Below are positions 38,831 through 51,244 of a stretch of DNA of 64,000 nt, piece after piece. Source of the stretch: Sinotaia quadrata (taxonomy: Eukaryota > Mollusca > Gastropoda > Architaenioglossa > Viviparidae); the NCBI GenBank assembly GCA_028829895.1, contig CM054181.1, forward strand, positions 114,195,360 through 114,259,359, in the 5' to 3' direction. The notes under the pieces were generated by a model. The model searched no databases and was not told where the DNA came from. It was given only the letters and a program-made list of their open reading frames with translations. Made by a program: the position numbers and the translations under genes. The stretch's first letter is position 1. Each line of letters starts with the position of its first letter.

Positions 38831-39030
38831 CAGAGGCGTAGCTCGGGAGGGGGGGAGCAGAAGGGGTACATATGTCCCCGGGCGCCAAGATACAGGGGCG
38901 CCAAAATGAGGCTTACAACGTTACAAATTATAATAAGTGAACAAGGGTAATAAAGGGTGATTAACTGGGGGGGGGGGGGGGCGAATTTTATGTTTCGTCC
39001 CGGGCGCAAAATATCCTAGCTACGCCTCTG
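38831..39030. mobile_element. hAT-type MITE with intact target duplication (200 bp)
   Basis: The termini CAGAGGCGTAGCT are perfect inverted repeats over 13 bp. The flanking 8-mers are identical: TTCCAGGA at 38823-38830 and 39031-39038. The length is exactly 200 bp and there is no transposase. Inverted terminal repeats with an 8-bp duplication are the hAT signature. The perfect duplication suggests a relatively young insertion. Confidence 0.9.
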
Positions 39031-39330
39031 TTCCAGGATAACAAGTCTCTTGCCCTATTGCGCTATAAATCTTTCTCTACATTACACATTTGAAATCTTT
39101 TTAAAATTATTAATATTGCAAGCATAATATTAATCAGTTATATTATTGAGCTCGTCTATTAATGGATGTCATTTTTAAAAAATATTTTTTTTTACTACAG
39201 GAGCTACTGCTTTCAAGACGACTTTAAAGAAATAAAAAAAAAATCTTTGTTTGATCATGCCATTGGAAAAGAAAGAAAGCAAGAGACTAGATGAGTCCCC
39301 ACGTTTCAAAATTACCTTCTTAGTTCTGAA

Positions 39331-39347
39331 CACACACACACACACGC

Positions 39348-39411
<64 letters not shown>

Positions 39412-39430
39412 ACGCGCGCGCGCGCGCGCA
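39331..39430. repeat. (CA)n followed by (CG)n
   Basis: About 85 bp of CA repeats passing into CGCGCG. Confidence 0.95.
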
Positions 39431-40224
39431 AAATAAGTCGTATTTACCCACACCTACATATCAACAAGAAAGCTTGAGAATGGCAATTGTCCCAAGGCGT
39501 TCGGTTGGGTAGGTAAGGGAGATAACCCCAAACATTAGATTCAGTGGGCAAGAGAGGTGCACAAGTATACAGAAAATTTCTTTTTATGTTTTGGACTTTT
39601 ACGACTATAGGAGTGAGAAAAACTTGCAAATGTCCTTTATTTAGACTTTAATTATAGGAATGCCTGTATGGTTAAAAAGAAACAAATACTAATTGGGTTT
39701 TAATTACAGGTATGCCTCTAAGGGGTAGAGCATAATGTTTGCAACAGACCACCGTCTGTACTTAAGTGACAGGCTTAGAGACGACCATTCTATGACACTC
39801 TGTCTTAAATCACTTTCACGCTGATAGTTAATTCAATTCCTGTTTGACTCCCTTCATTAGTAATCTTCCACCACTTCCACGCAGATTTCAATGTCCCTGT
39901 TCTTCGTTAAGGCAAAGTTTTCACAGTAGAGATTTATTCTGAAATCTCAAGGACCAAAAATTCAGTTTATTGCAGCGAAGGCGCAATTACTTCTCTAAAC
40001 TTCTCGATTACGGTAAAAGATAATCAAAAAGACAAGCCGACCTGTTTCACCATTCGTCAACAAAACAAGGATTGAACTCGACCACCTTGAGAGTGCCTCC
40101 GTTCTATGTTGACATCGCGCTGGATAAGGAGGGAGGAGGGGGGGGGGCTAATGGATAAGTCGAATTTCGTTAGTCAAGTCGAGGTTTTTCTTTTTAAGTC
40201 CGATGTAGAGAGTAGTGTGGTGGC
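39431..40224. other. Intergenic, no gene seen
   Basis: Near 40065 the minus strand has a B-box-like 'gttcaatcc' but no A box at tRNA spacing. A G-run lies at 40131-40147. Confidence 0.45.
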
Positions 40225-40710
40225 CTGTGCATTCGTGTCGCTGATGTCTGGCTGGTAGAGTTAACCATTAGCCCGGTAGTCCGTGGACTAATGTTCGTGG
40301 AGGTTGGTGTTGTTGATATCGTTGTACCCGATGCTGATGGGGATAGGGTGTAAGGGGGGGGGATACCAACTCTGTAGCTAGTGTGTATATATGCACAGGA
40401 TGTTCAACCCCCTTGACCTCCTTACCGATGTTATTGTCATTGTTTTTGTTAGCGTCGCTGTCCCCGGAGTCCGTTGGGATAAGTGTAGGCGGGTGCTGGC
40501 GGCCAAGTACGGGTGGTCAAGCAGAAATTGGATCATGTCCTTAACGGGGTGCTTAAAAATTCCTCTCTGCGGGTACTGCTGTTCTCTGTACTGTCGCTGC
40601 TGTTGTTGCTGGTGGTACTTTTCCTTCATATTTTCCGTTTGTAGGTCTCTTCGGCATTGTTGAGGCAGTTGTTGTGGCTGCTGTTGTTGCTGGTGGTACT
40701 TTTCCTTCAT
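40225..40710 (-). pseudogene. Gln-rich ORF fragment, relative of the hAT-carried ORF block
   Basis: On the minus strand a 110-codon frame runs from 40710 to 40378. It is Gln-rich, including a tandem duplication of about 62 bp. It then passes into a non-repetitive tail: EQQYPQRGIFKHP, then DMIQFLLDHPYLAAS, then SQRTPGTAT, then VRRS. The same tail is encoded at 61000-61165 on the plus strand, and DNA similarity runs on past the stop to about 40225 (61345 in the other copy). Codons for the shared residues differ mainly at third positions. No hAT ends were found around this copy. The domain is not recognised. The start is uncertain, because other frames upstream are equally open. Confidence 0.45.
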
Positions 40711-41241
40711 ATTTTCCGTTTGTAGGGTCTCTTCGGCATTGTTTCTGTTTTTCCCAGGTTATTTTCACTGTCGAAGTTGTAGCTGTTAATTTCTATTTGG
40801 TTTGTGTACTTTTTTTGGTGGTAGTCGTGTTGGTTTGAGTGCTGGTGATTTGTGGCTTTATCTTCTCCATGTGTGTGTATCTCGTTTCTGTTTTCTGTGC
40901 TGCTTGAACTTCAATTTTCAGCTGTGACGTCACCTAACGTTTACTTACAATCCCGAATTATCCCACCCATACACCCAAAATCCCAGCTGTTTTTCAGTTG
41001 AACTTTCTCTGGCTAACAGGAGAGTATGACGCAGAATCTAGATGCTCGCCGACTACCATGATATTTACTCTCTCTTTCACTCGAATAGCGAGACAAAGAG
41101 AGAGACACGTAGAGAGAGACTTAAATCGAGATTAAACCTTGTCAACGAACGCTAAAGCTATCAACTAATCCAAGAGGCATCTACTGATGTGCAAGCTATT
41201 GATAGTAACACAGATCATGCCTAGTATATCCATACTGGTAA

Positions 41242-41243
<2 letters not shown>
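40711..41243. other. Upstream flank of the 40-kb ORF copy
   Basis: Read on the minus strand this contains TGACGTCA, a perfect CRE-type site, near 40925 and a short Thr/Lys-rich frame after it. No exon is supported. CT/GA-rich at 41070-41120. Confidence 0.35.
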
Positions 41244-41299
<56 letters not shown>

Positions 41300-41335
41300 A
41301 CACACACACACACACACACAGAGACACACACACAC
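41244..41335. repeat. (CA)n microsatellite with GA interruptions
   Basis: About 90 bp of CA repeats. Confidence 0.95.
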
Positions 41336-41398
41336 ATTCCCCACTGAACATGATTACGTACAAATGATTAACTATAATACGACTTGAATTATCTACAT

Positions 41399-41635
41399 AG
41401 CGTCCAAATACTTTCACAAACATTGAACTGGTCTACGTAGCACTTCTTAGCGTCCAAATACTTTCACAAACATTAAACTGGTCTATGTAACACTTCTTAG
41501 CGTCCAAATATTCACAAACATTAAACTGGTGTATGTAACACTTCTTAGCGTCCAAATACTTTCACAAACATTAAACTGGTCTACGTAACACTTCTTAGCG
41601 TCCAAATACTTTCACAAACATTGAAGTGGTCTATG
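41399..41635. repeat. 48-50-bp minisatellite, 5 copies
   Basis: 'agcgtccaaatactttcaca' starts at 41399, 41449, 41499, 41547 and 41597. Confidence 0.9.
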
Positions 41636-41821
41636 AAAAACAACAACCTCTAAATAACCGTGCACAGCATCCAGAAGTATCAGATGGTGAAGTGTAGAAC
41701 GTTTTCTCACATTCATTCCCATAGCAAGCCACACTGGAGAAGAGCTTGCTACCACTGTTTTGACCTTAAACAAATGCAGCATGACATTAAAAAAAACTGA
41801 GAGGAAAGTCTTATGACAATG

Positions 41822-42040
41822 CAGCAAACATGTCGGGGTGCTACATTGGTTTTCAACGATATTGCCAAGATAAAACAGCAAACCCGTCAGGGTGCTACAA
41901 TGGTTTTCGAGCGATATTGCCAAGATAAAACAGCAAACATGTCAGGGTGCTACAATGGTTTTCGAGCAATATCGCCAAGATAAAACAGCAAACATGTCAG
42001 GGTGCTACAATGGTTTTCGAGCAATATCGCCAAGATAAAA
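41822..42040. repeat. 55-bp minisatellite, 4 copies
   Basis: 'cagcaaacatgtcagggtgc' starts at 41822, 41877, 41932 and 41987. Confidence 0.9.
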
Positions 42041-42081
42041 CTGTTTGCATACTACATTTCGTGCGCAGCACACTCGCTCCA

Positions 42082-42383
42082 TTTGGTTGGAGTATGTGCT
42101 GTAGAAAGCCGAGTTTGGTTGGAGTATGTGCTGTAGAAAGCCGAGTTTGGTTGGAGTATGTGCTGTAGAAAGCCGAGGTTGGTTGGAGTATGTGCTGTAG
42201 AAAGCCGAGGTTGGTTGGAGTATGTGCTGTAGAAAGCCGAGTTTGGTTGGAGTATGTGCTGTAGAAAGCCGAGTTTGGTTGGAGTATGTGCTGTAGAAAG
42301 CCGAGTTTGGTTGGAGTATGTGCTGTAGAAAGCCGAGTTTGGTTGGTTTGGAGTATGTGCTGTAGAAAGCCGAGTTTGGTTGG
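42082..42383. repeat. 32-bp minisatellite, about 9 copies
   Basis: The unit 'tttggttggagtatgtgctg' plus 'tagaaagccgag' is almost invariant. One unit has a 5-bp insertion. Confidence 0.95.
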
Positions 42384-42577
42384 AAAGCTTTTATGAAAGC
42401 TCAGTGTCTATGTTTCATCCTTGAAAATATTTTCCATTTAGATAAAACAACACCAAAACCCATTCCTTAAACGCACCTGCAGCATGTCATTCAAATCTTC
42501 GATTGACATGTAATGACTAGGAACTGAGTGCATGGATAAAATATCTTCTCTGTCCGCTCTTCCGTGGTTAGAACCTG

Positions 42578-43670
42578 TAAATTTGCCTATCTCTATTTTT
42601 AGACTTAATTGTTATATAAATGGTTAAATTATCAAAGTAACCCGACTTTTGTAGAGAATTCTATTGTAAAAGTAAATCGTATGTAGAAAAATTCTATTGT
42701 CTAGCACCTTGAATTTGGAGTGACAAGAAAACAGCCGTTAGCTTAATGGAAATAAGCGGCCTTTCCATGATTTACCGAATCTCTTGGTTGATTTATATAT
42801 CATTAAGACCATGGTAGACACGAGAAGTATCTACTGCATTGTGTAAATGTACAGAATACACTGCACTCCATTGATGTGTGGTGGCAAAGTATGCTGATTA
42901 CAGTGAGCAATTCCTGGTACAAGGAAGTTACTGGACAGTGCTACAATTGTTGTTCTGCCTGAGGGAGCTAATACAGCAGAACACCAGATGACCTTGAAAG
43001 AATAATGGCTAGTCAGTTTTTACAATGTGAGAAAGGAAATTACTTTAGTAACGTGAACAAATAAACTTGTGACTTTGTTACAAAAGGCACATGAAAGGAC
43101 TATTGCAAGTTTGCCTATACAAGGTTATGAAGAAATTATTATCACTTATGTCTAATAGCCCCATTTCTGTTCTCTGATATAAACTATCCTGTGATTTTTA
43201 TTGATACCAATCTATTTGAATTGTATTTTAGAATATAAGACTGTAGAGGTATTAAAATTATTCGAACTTGGTTTTGTGGAAGTATTGATGTCAAGTATTG
43301 TTTTCATTGTATTTGTTATATGTATATTTGATTTTTGATTTAATAAATTTATTATTAAATTTATTGACCTTCTTACACATGTTAACAATCGTAATTTGGA
43401 GAAGAAAGTGGGTGCATGGGAGTTCGCTAAATATAGATTAAAGACGGATTTGTCTTCTCCTTTAGTAAAAAGTTTTCCATCTACGGAAATATTGTGTGAC
43501 GGTAAAAGTTTATCTTTAATGTGGTGGAAGAGAGAAAACGTTTACAGCGCCCGCATATCCGCCAAGTGAGAGAGACGAGTGGTGTCTGCTGGAAAATTAT
43601 GACATAAATTAAGATTCTCATCATTTGTAATTAGTTATGGATTATTAATGAATAATAATAATAATAATAA
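42578..43670 (+). mobile_element. Dispersed repeat family A, copy 5 (internal deletion)
   Basis: Has both ends of the family (left 'taaatttgcctatctctatt'; right AAT tail after 'attagttatgga') and the central landmarks 'gaccatggtagac' and 'gtggcaaagtatgctga'. It lacks about 0.5 kb of the left half relative to 30041-31678. Confidence 0.7.
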
Positions 43671-43714
43671 GCATAAACAATAACAAGGGTGGCATTAGAG
43701 TCACAGAATTATAA

Positions 43715-43975
43715 AATACGCAGTCTAGTCTCTGGCCATGTTTTCGTTGATATGAGTGATAAAATCATAAAGTAAGTAGTCAAGTTTCTGGCCATGTTTT
43801 CGTTGGTATGAATAATAAAATCATAAAGTACGTAGTCAATTTTCTGGCCATGTTTTCGTTGGCATGAGTGATAAAATCATAAAATACGCAGTCAAGTCTC
43901 TGGCTATGTTTCGTTGATATGAGTGATAAAATCATAAAATACGTAGTCAAGTCTGGCCATGTTTTCGTTGGTAGG
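43715..43975. repeat. About 56-bp minisatellite, 5 copies
   Basis: The unit 'ggccatgttttcgttg' then 'atgagtgataaaatcataaa' then 'gtagtcaagt' is repeated with small deletions. Confidence 0.85.
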
Positions 43976-44035
43976 AGTGGTAATAGCCAAGGACGCATGG
44001 ATACGCTGGCAAACATATTTCTCATTTAACTCCTC

Positions 44036-44060
44036 GGTGTGTGTGTGTGTGTGTGTGTAG
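44036..44060. repeat. (GT)n microsatellite
   Basis: A short GT run. Confidence 0.9.
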
Positions 44061-44504
44061 GGTTGTTGTTGGATTTTGTTGTTTCTATATTTAAGGACAA
44101 ATTCAACTGAAGAAATCCGAACGGTTTTCGCCGTTTTCGCCGAAACTTTAGAGTTTAGAACCTACAGCTGCTACAGTTGGGTTTCATTGTTTGTTACTCT
44201 AATTATAAACATCAGGCTTCAGGAACAGAGTGTCAAGACCCTATGGAGTCTTGGCCTGGTTTGGGCTCTGAAACAAGGAAAGGCGTATTTGCTGCGAAGG
44301 AACGAGTGAATGTGGAAGCTGTTATCAAATATATATTGTGATTTGATAATCTGGATATTTTTTTTTTAAATAGTATCCATACGCCACAGTATCGCTACTA
44401 AAATTTTTGTGTCCACCTCACCCGTGTACCCAGCCAACCAATACCTGTCTCCGTCTTGATCGTTAATGCTATTGTTGTGATTGATTCTGATTAGGGTGGG
44501 CAAC

Positions 44505-44890
44505 TCTCGATCATGCTATAACGTAGGCAACTCTCCATCATGCTATAGGGAGGGCAATTCTTAATCATGCTTAAGGGTAGGCAACTCTTGATCATTCTAT
44601 AGGATAGGAAATTCTCGATCATGCTATATTAGAGTAGGACATTCTCGATCATGCTTTCGGGTAGGTAACTCCTGATCACGCTATAGTGTAAGAAATTCTC
44701 CATCATAATATAGGGTAAGAAATTCTTTATCATGCTATAGGGTAGGTAACTCTTGATCATGCTATAGGAGTATAAGGTAATAGGGTAAATCTTGCTATAT
44801 GGAGGCAATTTTTTTTTTTTTTTATCATGCTATAGGCAACTCTCGATCATGGTCATGCTACAGGGTAAGCAACTCTTGATCAGGCTATCG
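44505..44890. repeat. Degenerate tandem array, about 28-32-bp period
   Basis: 'gatcatgctatagggtaggc' and 'aactctt/c' recur about a dozen times with many changes. A T-run interrupts at 44809-44823. Confidence 0.8.
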
Positions 44891-46966
44891 AAGAAAAGTT
44901 TTAATCGAGCTTTAGTAAACAGTCTGATGAAATGAATTCCGCTCGAATTTGGATTGTTTGACAAATAAAAATCCCTTTCTGAGCATTGAACCTTCACAAC
45001 ACACCTATCTGAATAATTTTCGTAATCGAAATTCATTCAACGATCTAGTAAAATTATGTGGTGGAGTTTACATTTTGCTCTTAAATTGCTTCACATTAAA
45101 ATTTTATGCACAACGCAAACATTTATATCAACGGATGCTACAGAACTAACTTGAATAAAACTTTTATTTCCGGAACCCAGCAATATTTCTTTCAAGCATG
45201 GGGCATTTGAAACACATTATGTAGGTGCGTTTTGAACGCGCTATTTTAGGAAATAAATTTATCGCTGAAACTTACAAGGAGAACGTGCTCAGTAGAAGCA
45301 AGTGGTTGTGGAACCCAACAGAAGAGGAGTGGGGGGTGGGGAGGAAAACCTGCACGGGGCAATGTTCTTAATAAGTATCGAATGAAATAAAATCCTGACA
45401 CAGCGAACACGAAAGATCAAGACGAAGACAAAAGGGTGCAAAAGCACTTCGGTTCGCTTAGACCACGCCATCAGCTCAAGGTCGCATGCGCAGCGCATAA
45501 AAATAGATTTATTCTAAGAAATCGCTGATCGTGATATCGAGGTTCCTCGTCGACAACAAACGCTGTGAGTAACGGAGTCATTTAGGCGTGTCACGTGCCA
45601 ACATTTTCTACTGCAAGTCGTAAAAAGGGGGAGATAAGTTGACTTCACTCTGAACGTAAAAGGCTTTCAAAGTTGTTGAATACATGTTTATGACTGTCAG
45701 AGTTTACTACAGCAGTGCAGAGTTCTGGGTGTGCACACGATTAGAAATGATTGTTCCATTTGCTTATGGGACATCTATGTGATTGTTTTCTTTAGGGTTG
45801 AACATGTTTGTATAAAGGCCTTGAATATTTTATTACAATTGTGAAGCGCTTAGTTCTCTTACAGATTGAAGAGCTTTATTTAAATTTTCTTTTGGTATTA
45901 TTTGGTGACAAATAACGGGGGGGGGGATGCTTATTTAGTCAAATATTATTCACATAAACACTAGTCCACGTAGCACAGCCTGGCAAGTTTAATAAAATTT
46001 ACAAAACCTCTCACTCTATATGTAGTGGGCACTATACGAAATCGAGAGTTGTCAGGACGCGCCAGAGTCATCGCGATTTTAGAATTCTTTCTGGCACTAT
46101 TACTCTAGTCTATTAAAGTTTTCATCCATCCCTAGGTTTTAAGTATTTGCGATTTTTCTTTTAAATCTTTGTCTCTATGTCAGGTCGGGTTTGAAGCTTT
46201 CGTAGCCGTCTTTGTGATTGTTAATGTTCAAAATATCCTTTAATTGTAACATCTGAAATGTGAGTGGACGTGTGGTCGACCACGTTAGGGTTTTAAATGA
46301 CTTTTTAAAAAAACAACTTTAATATCTTCTAAAAATCGCACGCCAGGGTCAGCGGTACATTTTTGGCTCAGGCTCCATGCTGTCTCCTATACTGCTACAA
46401 ATGACTAATAAAAGTTCAGATATCAATAATAAAAACAACTGTACGTGCGCTTGGCCACAACTCTTAAGATTCTGTGACACCTAATTTAGTTTTAGGAAAT
46501 GCAAGGCAGTTGCTGTTCAACAGTATCAAATCTGACACCCCAACCCCTCAAATCGACTTGAGGTACAATACGGACAGGCTTATCTACACTCCAGTTTCTC
46601 CAATTGACTTGAAATAGACCCACCCAGGTCTGTCTGACCATTCCACCACCCCAGCAAATCGACCTGACCTGTGAAAGGTGACTAGCCAGTCAGAAAGAAG
46701 TACGTGCAAGCAGCTCAGAGAAGACAAATCCTGTTTGTCCTTCTTTGAGTTCAGTCACTTGGCTACAACGGCCATATTGGATGATGATACAATTGTGTCT
46801 ACGGCTGAATAAAGATGTCTCTGGCGAAGTACCCAAGCAGACGATCGTCGCGACGGTTATTTTTTATTTTAAAACATTGACTTCAGACCTTTCAGCACTG
46901 AAAGTTGAACTCTAACCCGCAAATCGGTGAGTGTTGTGAGTGTCGAGTCCCGCGGAAACTACCGAG
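44891..46966. other. Intergenic, no gene seen
   Basis: Unique-looking sequence. G-run at 45919. No supported exon. Confidence 0.45.
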
Positions 46967-47221
46967 CTGTACAAACACGAAAGGCAAAAAGTTGTCTAGT
47001 CTGTCGCTCATTCTGTACAAACCCGAAAGGCAAAACGTTGTCTAGTCTGTCGCTCATTCTGTACAAACCCGAAAGGCAAAAAGTTGTCTAGTCTGTCGCT
47101 CATTCTGTACAAACCCGAAAGGCAAAAAGTTGTCTAGTCTGTCGCTCATTCTGTACAAACCCGAAAGGCAAAAAGTTGTCTAGTCTGTCGCTCATTCTGT
47201 ACAAACCCGAAAGGCAAAAAA
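46967..47221. repeat. 46-bp minisatellite, 5.5 copies
   Basis: 'ctgtacaaacccgaaaggca' starts at 46967, 47013, 47059, 47105, 47151 and 47197, with nearly identical units. Confidence 0.95.
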
Positions 47222-47999
47222 TTAGCACCTCGGAATTTCGTACCCTCTAATCTCCTTCGCCAGTATTCCCCTCCCTCCCCCTCCCGTTTGAAAATGTCAG
47301 ATTGGTATGAGTTTCTGGAAGATTACCTTTATACCAGGCTTTGTCGATTCACTTTCTAGAATGGTAGTAACACAGAGGTATGTACCAGCATCTTTCGGTC
47401 TTCGCGTGTCTACATATTGACTTTGAGGAGAAAGATGGAGTATGAGACAGTAGTCACCCAATGAAAGTGTTATTACAGCAAACGCCTGCTATCTTCTAGA
47501 CTCTAGAGTCTAGACACCAGACTGACTAGAGCTACAAGAATCAGTTCACGTGCAAACTTCTTTGCAAATCGATACATTTGCGTACAATCAACTCTTTTAA
47601 AAAGTACTTATTATCAAAGTGAGTCAGGTGTAAAATAGATGGAAATAATGACCGATGAGGGCAACAAAAAAAAGCCGGTGAGAGATCTAGATCAAGAACA
47701 TAAAACACTCGCGCGCGATTTTAGAGAGGAGCAAGAAAGCGCAACCCACGTGTACACAACTTGAACACGCTAAAACACACTGACAGTTGAAAACTGCGCA
47801 CGCCAGCTAGCTTGTTGATGGACAAGAACTCCAACCCTTGCTCTTTCTACCCAAGATACTATTTATCTCCCTTTCCCAAACTGAACCTCTTCTCATTACC
47901 GCTTTCGTCCGTTTGCAAATAGACAAATGTTAACTTGAGGGGACTTTTGAAAGTTTAGAATAAAAGTTCAAACACCTGCTGAACTTTGATCGATTGGTT
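47222..47999. other. Intergenic, no gene seen
   Basis: No supported exon. C-rich patch near 47265-47285. Confidence 0.5.
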
Positions 48000-48515
48000 T
48001 TGATATTATGCTATTATTCTGCTATTTATAATTATGATGAGACAGGATTAATTATTTTTTTGATACCACACACGTATGAATACTGTTCTGCTAATTATAA
48101 CGAGACAGGCTTACTTTTGATACTACATTACTATTCTGATAATTATAATTATGATGAGACAGACTTATTTACTTTTGATATTATATTATTATTCTGTTAA
48201 TTATAATTACAATGAAACAGACTTACTCACTTTTGATACTACACTGCTATTCTGATAATTATAAATATGATAAATCAGGCCTATTTACTTTAGATACTAC
48301 ACTAATATTCTGATAATTATAATTATGAGATAGACTTACTTACTTTGATATTATATTATTATTTTGAAAATTATAATTACTATGAAAGAGGCTTACTTAC
48401 TTTTAATATTACATTACTATTTTGAAAATTATAATTATGATGAGACAGACTTACTCACTTTTTATACTACACCACTATTCTGATAATTATAATTATGATG
48501 AGACAGGCTTACATA
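48000..48515. repeat. Degenerate tandem array, about 58-60-bp period, about 9 copies
   Basis: The recurring pattern is 'attataattatgatgagaca', then 'ggcttactta', then 'cttttgatactacattacta'. Confidence 0.85.
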
Positions 48516-48801
48516 GCTGATCACTGACGAGGATGTGAGATTTCCATAGCTGGGGAGATTAATGAGGGTGCGATAATTTGGGTTTGAGCTTTTACTTTGA
48601 AAATGTTTCCATGCAGTGGTTGCTTAACGTTAAGTCAAACCTTTCTGATTATCACCTGAGTTGTCTATAAAACATGAGACAGTTTATCATCACATTTAAG
48701 GAAAGGGCCAGGCAGTAGAATATATATAAGATAATAATTTCTCGATCCATTGATCGGGTTCGCATTTCCCTGACCTTTAATCGCTATTAAAATTAGTCAG
48801 T

Positions 48802-49029
48802 ATGTCGAATAGGACGATAAATCGGGTCCCGTGTGCTGCAGATCGCGTCAGATCTAGATCTTGGCAGTTAAAGTCGGAAAAGAGAAGGCAGTTGCTGCTA
48901 CCCGGGCCAAACTGCACCCAGAAAAATCCAACAAACGCCCCAGCCAAATCTTCACTTTGTCCTTCTATGGAACTATATCTCTCCCTTCCAGAACATAAAT
49001 GTCTCCATGTGCCTGACTGCAAAATCAGC
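48802..49029 (+). CDS. Weak candidate first coding exon (unrecognised)
   Basis: An ATG at 48802 opens 76 codons rich in Arg, Lys, Ser and Pro (start MSNRTINRVPCAADRVRSR, later ELYLSLPEHKCLHVPDCKIS). The frame ends against a consensus splice donor, AGC then GTAAGT, at 49030-49035. The segment is richer in G and C than its surroundings. No downstream exon was identified, no family is recognised, and the minus strand is also open here. Treat as a hypothesis. Confidence 0.2.
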
Positions 49030-49035
49030 GTAAGT

Positions 49036-50539
49036 TGGAAGCGAGACTGAAACCTAAAATCACAATAAATCATCCAACATTTGGAACGCTTGCGCAAGGC
49101 AGAGGAAATTTATTTCTACTGCGTCAAGAAGAAAAGTATTTTTGTAGTTTTAATTCAGTTACAAGACGAATATAATATTTTAGAGAAAAGCAGACGGTTC
49201 TTCGTGATGATGATTATGAAAACAGCCCAGTGACTGACGTCAAATGCCGTTTGTGAGACCACGCAGTTTGGAGTTGGCTGCATTCTGTCACTGGTAACCT
49301 TCGCTCATAATAGCTTGTTGACGTCACTTTGGGCTAAACGGCAGAACCATTTCACGTCTTAATGATGTCAGAGAAACTATATCCGCAAGATAAATGACAC
49401 TCAGGCAGGCTGCCGGCTAGAATTTCAATGAAGCATCTGTCTGTCTTGCCACCGAGACTGGAACCTGAACAGACAAAACTGACGTCACAAGTCTTCAGTA
49501 CACATATACACACACGCTCGCACACGATGAAACACTACTTTGAGTTTACATAATATCATGGTAACGAATAATCAGTCAGGATGTGATGTGAATAGCATTT
49601 TTTTTTTTTTTTTAAAGATTGGAAACAGACATCTAACTGTTCGTGCATTCTTACCCCAGTATCAATAGAAATGGATAGATTCTAAGTTTGAACCTGACAT
49701 CTGACTCTAATGTACTCTCCCCGCCCCCAATGCACACCCCTATCGCTGCAGTAAATAAATGGATTCATATTGAAAGAAAGGGAATGGAGGAAAAGAGAGC
49801 AGAAATCTATATCATTCAGTTGTGCTGAATGCCAACAATTCATTATCCAGTAAATTCTCTGCAAGTGTGTTCATAATTGTTTTGATTTACAAAGCTATAA
49901 TAAATATCTTACTTTTGTGAATAAAGGTAGGACTTGTGAAGGATGCTTCATAAATTATCTACTTAAATTTCTTTATATTTCATAACATGGTGATTTTAAT
50001 TCACCCCCCCCCCCCCCAAATTCAAATGAGGAATCATACTCTGACGGCTGGCCTTTGTAGTTTTCCAGGCACATTTAAGTGACAGATATTAAAAATGAAA
50101 TGAAATTGGTAAATAGCTGCGTTTTACTAGATTTCGTTTCTGGACCAGTATAACGTTTACACAGACACCAGGAAAACGTGTTTGAGTTTCAGCCGCTCAC
50201 ACCACTCGTTCATTATTTTATTCAGCTGGCTACCCTATCCAATAAAAAAAAAAACAAAAAAAAAAAAACCAAGCACACGCACACCCTTCCAAACCAACTG
50301 ATAATTTTCCATCCATGCACCCAAGCATTACTTTAGTTGAGTTCATGATGTCGAGTGTAAATCATCTTATTGAGGTTAGAAATGAGCAAAACTTTACCTG
50401 CGTTTAAGGATGAACTGCTTCAAATAGACGTGCTTGATGAATCTGCAAGAGTTCACATAGGTATTAAATGACAACATATAGTGGACATCATTGAGATGAC
50501 CTATTTGTGAGACAGTCTAACGACTCGTATTTCTAGCCA
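49036..50539. other. Intergenic, no gene seen
   Basis: Low-complexity runs: T at 49599, C at 50004, A at 50246-50270. No supported exon. Confidence 0.5.
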
Positions 50540-51240
50540 CTGAGGGTGTGAATATTCTGCTTTTGATTTCAGTATTTTTAGTTTAGCATTGTGATTATAT
50601 TGTCTTTAATATCGTGATTTCCTTATACCGTTGAACATAATATTGTCACTTCTTTATGCTTTTTAGTTTAGCATTGTGATTTCATTATACCTTTGAGAAT
50701 AGTATTGTCACTTCATTGTTTTTTTAGTTTAGCATTGTGATTCCAGGGTCTTTGAGTTTAACATCGTGATTTCATTATACCTTTGAGAATAGTATTGTCA
50801 CTTCATTATGCTTTTTAGTTTAGCATTGTGATTATATTGTCGTTAATATCGTGATTTCATTATACCTTTGAGAATAGTATTGTCACTTCATTGTTTTTTT
50901 TAGTTTAGCATTGTGATTCCAGGGTTTTTGAGTTTAACATCGTGATTTAATTGTCTCAGAGCTTACCATCGTGACTTCATTAAGTCTTTGAACTTAATAT
51001 GGCGATTTAATTGTCTCAGAGCTTACTATCGTGACTTCATTAAGTCTTTGAACTTAACATCGCGATTTAATTGTCTCAGAGCTTACTATCGCGACTTGGT
51101 TAACTCTTAGTGTTTAATTGTCTCTGAGCTTACCAACGTAACTTCAAGTCTTTGAACTTAACATCGCTCTTTTAATGCATGAACTAAACATCACTATTTA
51201 ACTGCAGTTTTAGCTTAACTTCGCGACTTCATTGTTTTCG
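50540..51240. repeat. Degenerate tandem array with mixed 40-100-bp periods
   Basis: Words 'tttagcattgtgatt', 'cctttgagaatagtattgtc', 'aattgtctcagagcttac' and 'tctttgaacttaacatcg' recur in nested order, showing several rounds of duplication. Confidence 0.85.
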
Positions 51241-51244
51241 AACT

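Noticed and set aside
39444..39629. Minus-strand 61-codon ORF
   Set aside because: Overlaps a 'gggagataac' repeat-type motif and lacks support.
40060..40140. Minus-strand tRNA-like segment with 'gttcaatcc'
   Set aside because: No acceptor-stem pairing and no proper A box.
41196..41423. ORFs of Val/Cys or Thr/His repeats (also at 27686, 28009, 38291, 39175)
   Set aside because: Translations of CA/GT microsatellites.
48777..49097. 106-codon minus-strand ORF opposite the candidate exon
   Set aside because: No ATG in good context, no splice sites and no recognised domain; the plus-strand frame with a donor was preferred, weakly.
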